Shown piece by piece: positions 59,945-64,000 of a stretch of DNA of 64,000 nt. The stretch is taken from positions 124,001-188,000 of the forward strand of contig CAVYTB010000008.1 of NCBI GenBank assembly GCA_963771295.1, written 5' to 3'. Under the pieces are notes generated by a model. That model searched no databases, was not told the DNA's origin, and worked only from the letters and a program-made list of their open reading frames with translations. This DNA comes from Acidiferrum sp963771295. Its GTDB lineage: Bacteria > Acidobacteriota > Terriglobia > Acidiferrales > UBA7541. The translations under genes and the position numbers were made by a program. Position 1 is the stretch's first letter. Every line of letters starts with the position of its first letter.

Positions 59945-61087
59945 TTACCAGCCGAATTGCGAGTCCCACTCTTTGAGCTTGGCTATGGTGTAGTCCACTT
60001 CTTCGGCGGTAAGTTCGGGGAACATGGGCAAAGACACGCATTGAGCGGCATTGCGCTCGGCGTTGGGCACGTGAGGCTTCAGGTCCGCGAGTTTTCCCCA
60101 GGGATAGCCCTCTTGCTGGTGGATAGCGATGGGATAGTGCTGTTTAGCGTCGATGCCATGATCCACGAGGAACTGAGTGAGGTGGTCGCGCTTGTGATGT
60201 TCGATCACATAGAGATGGTAGACATGGCGGTAGCCGGGCAATTCCGTCGGCAGGCGGAAGCTGTTGCCCTTGAGTCCGTCGGTGTAACGCTTGGCCCAGA
60301 TGCGGCGCTGGTCGGTCCACTTGGAGATGTGCTTCAGCTTGACGCTGAGAAACGCGGCGTGAATGTCGTCGAGGCGGCTATTGAAGCCGAAGGAATGCAC
60401 GGAGCGTTTTAGGGAGCCGTGGTTGCGCATGCGGCGAACGGCTTGTTCGATGTCGGGGCGATTGGTGATGAGGGCGCCGCCATCGCCAAAGGTGCCGAGA
60501 TTTTTCTGGATGATGAAGCTGGTGCAGACGGCGTCACTGAGCTCGCCCTGTTTGAATCCGTCACCGTGAGCGTCGATAGACTGGGCGTTGTCTTCGACGA
60601 CCCACAGCTTGTGTTTTTTGGCGATGGAACCGACGGACTTCATGTCGGCGCAATGGCCGTAGAGGTGAACGGGAACGATGCCGACGGTGCGCGGCGTGAT
60701 GGCGGCTTCGATCTTCGTCGGGTCGATATTGTTTGTGACCGGATCGGAATCGACGAACACAGCTTTGCCGCCTGCAATCCAGATGGCTTCAGCGGTGGCG
60801 AAAAAAGTGTTGGCGGTGGTGATGACTTCGTCGCCGGGCTGCATGCCGAGCGCAAAAAAGGCGAGCCAGAGCGCGTCGGTGCCAGAGTTCAGGCCGACGG
60901 CGTGCTTCATACCAAAATATTGGGCCAGCTCCTTTTCGAAGCGAGCGAGAGCGGGCCCCATGACGTAGGCCTCGCTTTCCATGACGGCATGAAAGGCGTC
61001 GTCGATTTCGCGCTTGATGTTGTGATACTGGCGGGCGTGACCGTAAAAGGAAACTTTCATTTTTGTCGGTATTGTGGACGCGGGCAT
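59945..61087 (-). CDS. DegT/DnrJ/EryC1/StrS-family aminotransferase
   Basis: PLP-dependent sugar aminotransferase of 380 residues, starting at the ATG at 61087 after GAGGAGG; the frame continues to 61153 without a site. The active-site lysine is Lys195 in QKNLG followed by GDGG, and the region with SGTDALWLA (about 68-76) and EDNAQS (about 165-170) are typical. Expected to transaminate a keto sugar bound to a nucleotide. It precedes the Gfo/Idh/MocA gene with 32 bp between them. Confidence 0.92.
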   Translation of the reverse strand: MPASTIPTKMKVSFYGHARQYHNIKREIDDAFHAVMESEAYVMGPALARFEKELAQYFGMKHAVGLNSGTDALWLAFFALGMQPGDEVITTANTFFATAEAIWIAGGKAVFVDSDPVTNNIDPTKIEAAITPRTVGIVPVHLYGHCADMKSVGSIAKKHKLWVVEDNAQSIDAHGDGFKQGELSDAVCTSFIIQKNLGTFGDGGALITNRPDIEQAVRRMRNHGSLKRSVHSFGFNSRLDDIHAAFLSVKLKHISKWTDQRRIWAKRYTDGLKGNSFRLPTELPGYRHVYHLYVIEHHKRDHLTQFLVDHGIDAKQHYPIAIHQQEGYPWGKLADLKPHVPNAERNAAQCVSLPMFPELTAEEVDYTIAKLKEWDSQFGW

Positions 61088-61464
61088 GGCATCCTCCTCG
61101 CTTGTAAACGATGCGGAAGTAAAGGCAAGTGGCGTTGGTCGGAGGCCAGGCATGGGGGCTAGTCGAATGGTTTCCTGAAGAGCCGAATGGTCCCGGAGTC
61201 CGATTACTCGTCTCGTGCGGATTGTATTGTAGCGCTAATTCAGAAACCCTGCACTGAAACGTTTTAATGAAGCGAAATGGCGGGGACCGCCGATGTGACG
61301 GTGGTCACGTTCAAAGACGCGTGGGCGGAGAAAATGCCACAGTAAAAGCACAAAGCACAGAGCCGGCAGCCGCGATTGATGTAGACTCGGTTAACGAACG
61401 CGCTCACCGAGTTGGTGGTTCGGAAGTTTTTCGTGTGAGGATTCTTGTGCCCCAGGAGAGATCG
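61088..61464. other. Divergent intergenic region between the DegT and GH3 genes
   Basis: About 375 bp without a gene. It holds a LacI-like site (61255-61266), and the ribosome site CCAGGAGAG of the GH3 gene at its right end. No clear -35/-10 pair was assigned. Confidence 0.5.
61255..61266. promoter_or_regulatory. LacI-like operator motif upstream of the GH3 gene
   Basis: TGAAACGTTTTA contains the exact palindrome AAACGTTT with central CG, as in LacI/PurR-type operators. It lies 199 bp before the GH3 ATG and shares CGTTTTAAT with the site 93 bp before the GH18 gene. Confidence 0.35.
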
Positions 61465-64000
61465 ATGCCGCTGCTGACGAAACGACTCGCGATTGTCGTG
61501 GTTGGTGTTTTAGGATTTGCCCTTGGTGCCGTGCCGCTGCCGGCGCAAAATGTCGCGCCCGAGTCTACTCCTCCGTATCTGAATCCATCGCTTCCCATCG
61601 ATCAGCGAGTGAATGATCTGATTTCGCGAATGACGCTGGAGGAAAAAGCGTCGCAGCTGGTGAATCAGGCGCGTGCGATTCCGCGGCTGCAGGTCCCTGC
61701 GTACGATTGGTGGAGCGAGTCGCTGCATGGCGTGGCGGTAAATGGAACGACGGAGTTTCCGGAGCCGATTGGATTGGCGTCTATGTTCGACGCACCAGCG
61801 ATTCACGAAATGGCGATCGCTATCAGCACCGAAGCGCGTATTAAGCATGCGCAGGATGTTCGCTCCGGGCACAGCAACATTTTTGAGGGACTGGATTTCT
61901 GGGCGCCGAACGTCAATATCTTTCGTGATCCACGCTGGGGTCGCGGCCAGGAAACCTATGGCGAAGACCCGTTTCTGACCGGGCGCCTGGGCGTAGCGTT
62001 TGTCACCGGAATGCAAGGGGACGACCCGCGTTACTACCGCACGATTTCGACGCCCAAGCATTACGCGGTGCACAGCGGGCCAGAGCCCACCCGACACACG
62101 GCGGACGTGAAGGTGAGTAAGCATGACGAGGAGGATACATACCTGCCCGCGTTTCGCGCGACGGTGACGGAAGGCAAGGCGGCGTCGGTGATGTGCGCGT
62201 ACAACAGCATTAACGGCCAACCTGCTTGCGCGAACGAGTTTTTGTTGGTGGATCAGTTGCGAGACAAGTGGAAGTTTCAGGGTTACGTGGTATCGGATTG
62301 CGGCGCGGTGCAAAATATATTTGACGGGCACCACTATAAGCCAACGCAACCGGAAGCTTCTGCGATCAGTCTGAAGCTAGGTATGGACAACGAGTGTATC
62401 GACTTCGTTGACAAAGTTACGGACAACCACGACTACGTTGCGTATATCGATGCGGTGAAAAAAGGATATTTGAAGGAAAGTGAAATCGACCTGGCGCTGA
62501 AGCGTTTGTTCACCGCGCGGATGAAACTGGGCATGTTCGATCCCCCGGAGATGGTTCCATTTACAAAGATTGATGAATCGCTGTTGGATGGCACGCAGAA
62601 TCGGGCGCTGGCTCGCAAACTGGCCAATGAGTCGATGGTGCTGCTGAAAAATGATGGCGTTCTTCCTTTGAAGACTTCGGGCGTGAAGATTGCCGTGATT
62701 GGACCACTGGCCGATCAAACGAATGTTCTGCTTGGCAACTACAATGGGATCCCCACGCATTCCGTATCGGTCCTGGAGGGAATGCGGGCCGAGTCCCGCG
62801 GGGCGCAGATTCGTTATGTGCCCGGCACGCAATTTTTGAGCAAGGAAGTGGCGCCTGTTCCGGCGGAACTGCTGACCACCGACGGCAAGCCAGGCGTGCG
62901 AGCAAGCTACTATTCGATGAAGAACAGGTTCGCATTCTCGTCCTCGGGAGAGAAGCAGCCACCGCTGGCTACACGCATTGAACCGGGTATCGGCGCAGCG
63001 ACAGCGGCACTGCCTACCGAGGTCGCCAAGATGGACTCGGTGATCGTAAGTTGGGAAGCGACGCTCAGACTGCAAGCTACGGGCGAATACGACTTGGGCT
63101 TTAAAGGTGATGGGTTCTACCGCGTTTCACTGGACGGCAAAACGGTGATACTGGCGTACCACACCAACGGCGTGGAAACGAAAGTTGGGCCTGCGCACCT
63201 GGAGAGCGGGAAGGCCTACGCACTGAAAGTCGACTACCAAAGAGCGGAAGGCAGTACCGAGCCGGGGCAACTGGTGTGGAGCAAGATCGATCGACGTCCG
63301 TCGCCGGAAGCGCTTGCGGCAGCAAAGGACGCGGATGTGGTGGTTGCGGTCGTCGGAATCACCAGCGAACTCGAAGGGGAAGAGATGCCGGTGAGCGAGG
63401 AAGGTTTCAAGGGCGGAGATCGAACTAGCCTGGACTTGCCGAAGCCGGAACAGGAATTGCTGGAGAGCGTCATGCCGGCAGGCAAACCGCTGGTCGTGGT
63501 GCTAATGAATGGCAGCGCGCTGAGCGTGAACTGGGTGAAGCAACACGCCAACGCCATTCTGGAAGCTTGGTATTCCGGAGAGGAAGGCGGCGCGGCTATC
63601 GCGCAGACGCTTGCGGGCGTGAATAATCCCGCAGGCCGCTTGCCCGTCACGTTCTACACGGGGGTGTCGCAACTTCCAGCGTTTGAGGACTACTCGATGT
63701 CCAACCGCACCTACCGCTATTTCAATGGCGCGCCGCTGTATCCGTTTGGGTATGGGCTGAGCTATTCGAAATTCGAATACAGCAACGTGAAACTCTCCAC
63801 AAATAATTTGCATGCCGGAGATCCGTTGAATGTGGACGCGGACGTCAAGAACACCAGCGCGCGCGATGGCGACGAGATAGTGGAGATTTACCTGACGTAT
63901 CCCAAGCTGCCAGGTGCGCCGATTCGTGCGCTTTGCGGCTTCACGCGAGTGCACGTGGGCGCAGGAGAAACGAAACATGTGAATGTGGCGCTGAAACCGC
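61465..64000 (+). CDS. Glycoside hydrolase family 3 protein with PA14-like insertion (3' truncated)
   Basis: Secreted or periplasmic beta-glycosidase, at least 845 residues, cut off at the right edge. The start ATG 61465 follows AGGAG. Signal peptide about 1-28. The GH3 N-terminal barrel has SRMTLEEK, and the catalytic nucleophile is Asp278 in VVSDCG. The C-terminal alpha/beta sandwich domain has LLKNDGVLPL. A PA14-like domain (about 470-600, GVRASYYSM to AEGSTEPGQLVW) is inserted in it, as in beta-xylosidases and some beta-glucosidases. The GEEGG and the fibronectin-like end (FGYGLSYSKFEY) follow. Substrate specificity (xylosidase, glucosidase) cannot be decided. Confidence 0.93.
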   Translation, partial: MPLLTKRLAIVVVGVLGFALGAVPLPAQNVAPESTPPYLNPSLPIDQRVNDLISRMTLEEKASQLVNQARAIPRLQVPAYDWWSESLHGVAVNGTTEFPEPIGLASMFDAPAIHEMAIAISTEARIKHAQDVRSGHSNIFEGLDFWAPNVNIFRDPRWGRGQETYGEDPFLTGRLGVAFVTGMQGDDPRYYRTISTPKHYAVHSGPEPTRHTADVKVSKHDEEDTYLPAFRATVTEGKAASVMCAYNSINGQPACANEFLLVDQLRDKWKFQGYVVSDCGAVQNIFDGHHYKPTQPEASAISLKLGMDNECIDFVDKVTDNHDYVAYIDAVKKGYLKESEIDLALKRLFTARMKLGMFDPPEMVPFTKIDESLLDGTQNRALARKLANESMVLLKNDGVLPLKTSGVKIAVIGPLADQTNVLLGNYNGIPTHSVSVLEGMRAESRGAQIRYVPGTQFLSKEVAPVPAELLTTDGKPGVRASYYSMKNRFAFSSSGEKQPPLATRIEPGIGAATAALPTEVAKMDSVIVSWEATLRLQATGEYDLGFKGDGFYRVSLDGKTVILAYHTNGVETKVGPAHLESGKAYALKVDYQRAEGSTEPGQLVWSKIDRRPSPEALAAAKDADVVVAVVGITSELEGEEMPVSEEGFKGGDRTSLDLPKPEQELLESVMPAGKPLVVVLMNGSALSVNWVKQHANAILEAWYSGEEGGAAIAQTLAGVNNPAGRLPVTFYTGVSQLPAFEDYSMSNRTYRYFNGAPLYPFGYGLSYSKFEYSNVKLSTNNLHAGDPLNVDADVKNTSARDGDEIVEIYLTYPKLPGAPIRALCGFTRVHVGAGETKHVNVALKP

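Overview
The window looks like a GC-rich chromosomal segment of an Acidobacteriota bacterium, most likely from the Terriglobia/Koribacter-like side of the phylum. This is inferred from gene content and protein style, not from a search. Pointers are an Acidobacteria-type small secreted protein (44579-45001), several secreted proteins without a recognisable family, glycoside hydrolases of families GH3 and GH18, frequent GTG/TTG starts, and gene-end stem-loops of the kind common in these genomes. I see no phage, insertion sequence, integrase or CRISPR array.

Left part (1-11.5 kb): a minus-strand heat-shock block (dnaK, dnaJ, and a 10-codon stub at the left edge that may be hspR). The dnaK promoter overlaps a sequence close to the HspR operator HAIR. 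Next come plus-strand genes for envelope redox (DsbA-like, MauE/DoxX-like), an FmdE-like zinc protein and a class A penicillin-binding protein, then thiL, an M23 peptidase and an anchored protein of unknown function.

Central part (11.8-26.4 kb): the classical information-processing super-cluster. It runs tRNA-Thr(TGT), tRNA-Tyr(GTA), tRNA-Thr(GGT), tRNA-Gly(TCC), tuf, rpmG, tRNA-Trp, secE, nusG, rplK, rplA, rplJ, rplL, rpoB, rpoC and ends in a strong intrinsic terminator. The RpoB N-terminal part carries an inserted cysteine-rich segment with eight cysteines in pairs, which looks like one or two zinc ribbons; I consider this the most interesting item in the window.

26.5-40.4 kb: a three-PAS hybrid histidine kinase, a small helix-turn-helix protein, a DinB-family protein, gatC-gatA (no gatB here), ispG, a PEP-mutase-like enzyme, a patatin-like lipase and a FadN-type beta-oxidation protein.

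40.4-47.9 kb: a molybdate uptake operon led by an HTH-TOBE regulator (non-canonical ModE substitute) followed by modA-modB-modC; a TetR regulator with a palindromic candidate operator; a small secreted protein; a GH18 enzyme; a divergent adenylate kinase with a zinc-type LID; and a DUF3455-type protein.

48-64 kb: fumC; a radical SAM/SPASM-like enzyme followed by an ABC-2 exporter pair and an anchored TPR protein with coupled starts; three metallopeptidases (M1-like, TPR plus MA-clan, M20); a Gfo/Idh/MocA oxidoreductase with a DegT-type aminotransferase; and a GH3 beta-glycosidase with a PA14-like insertion that runs off the right edge.
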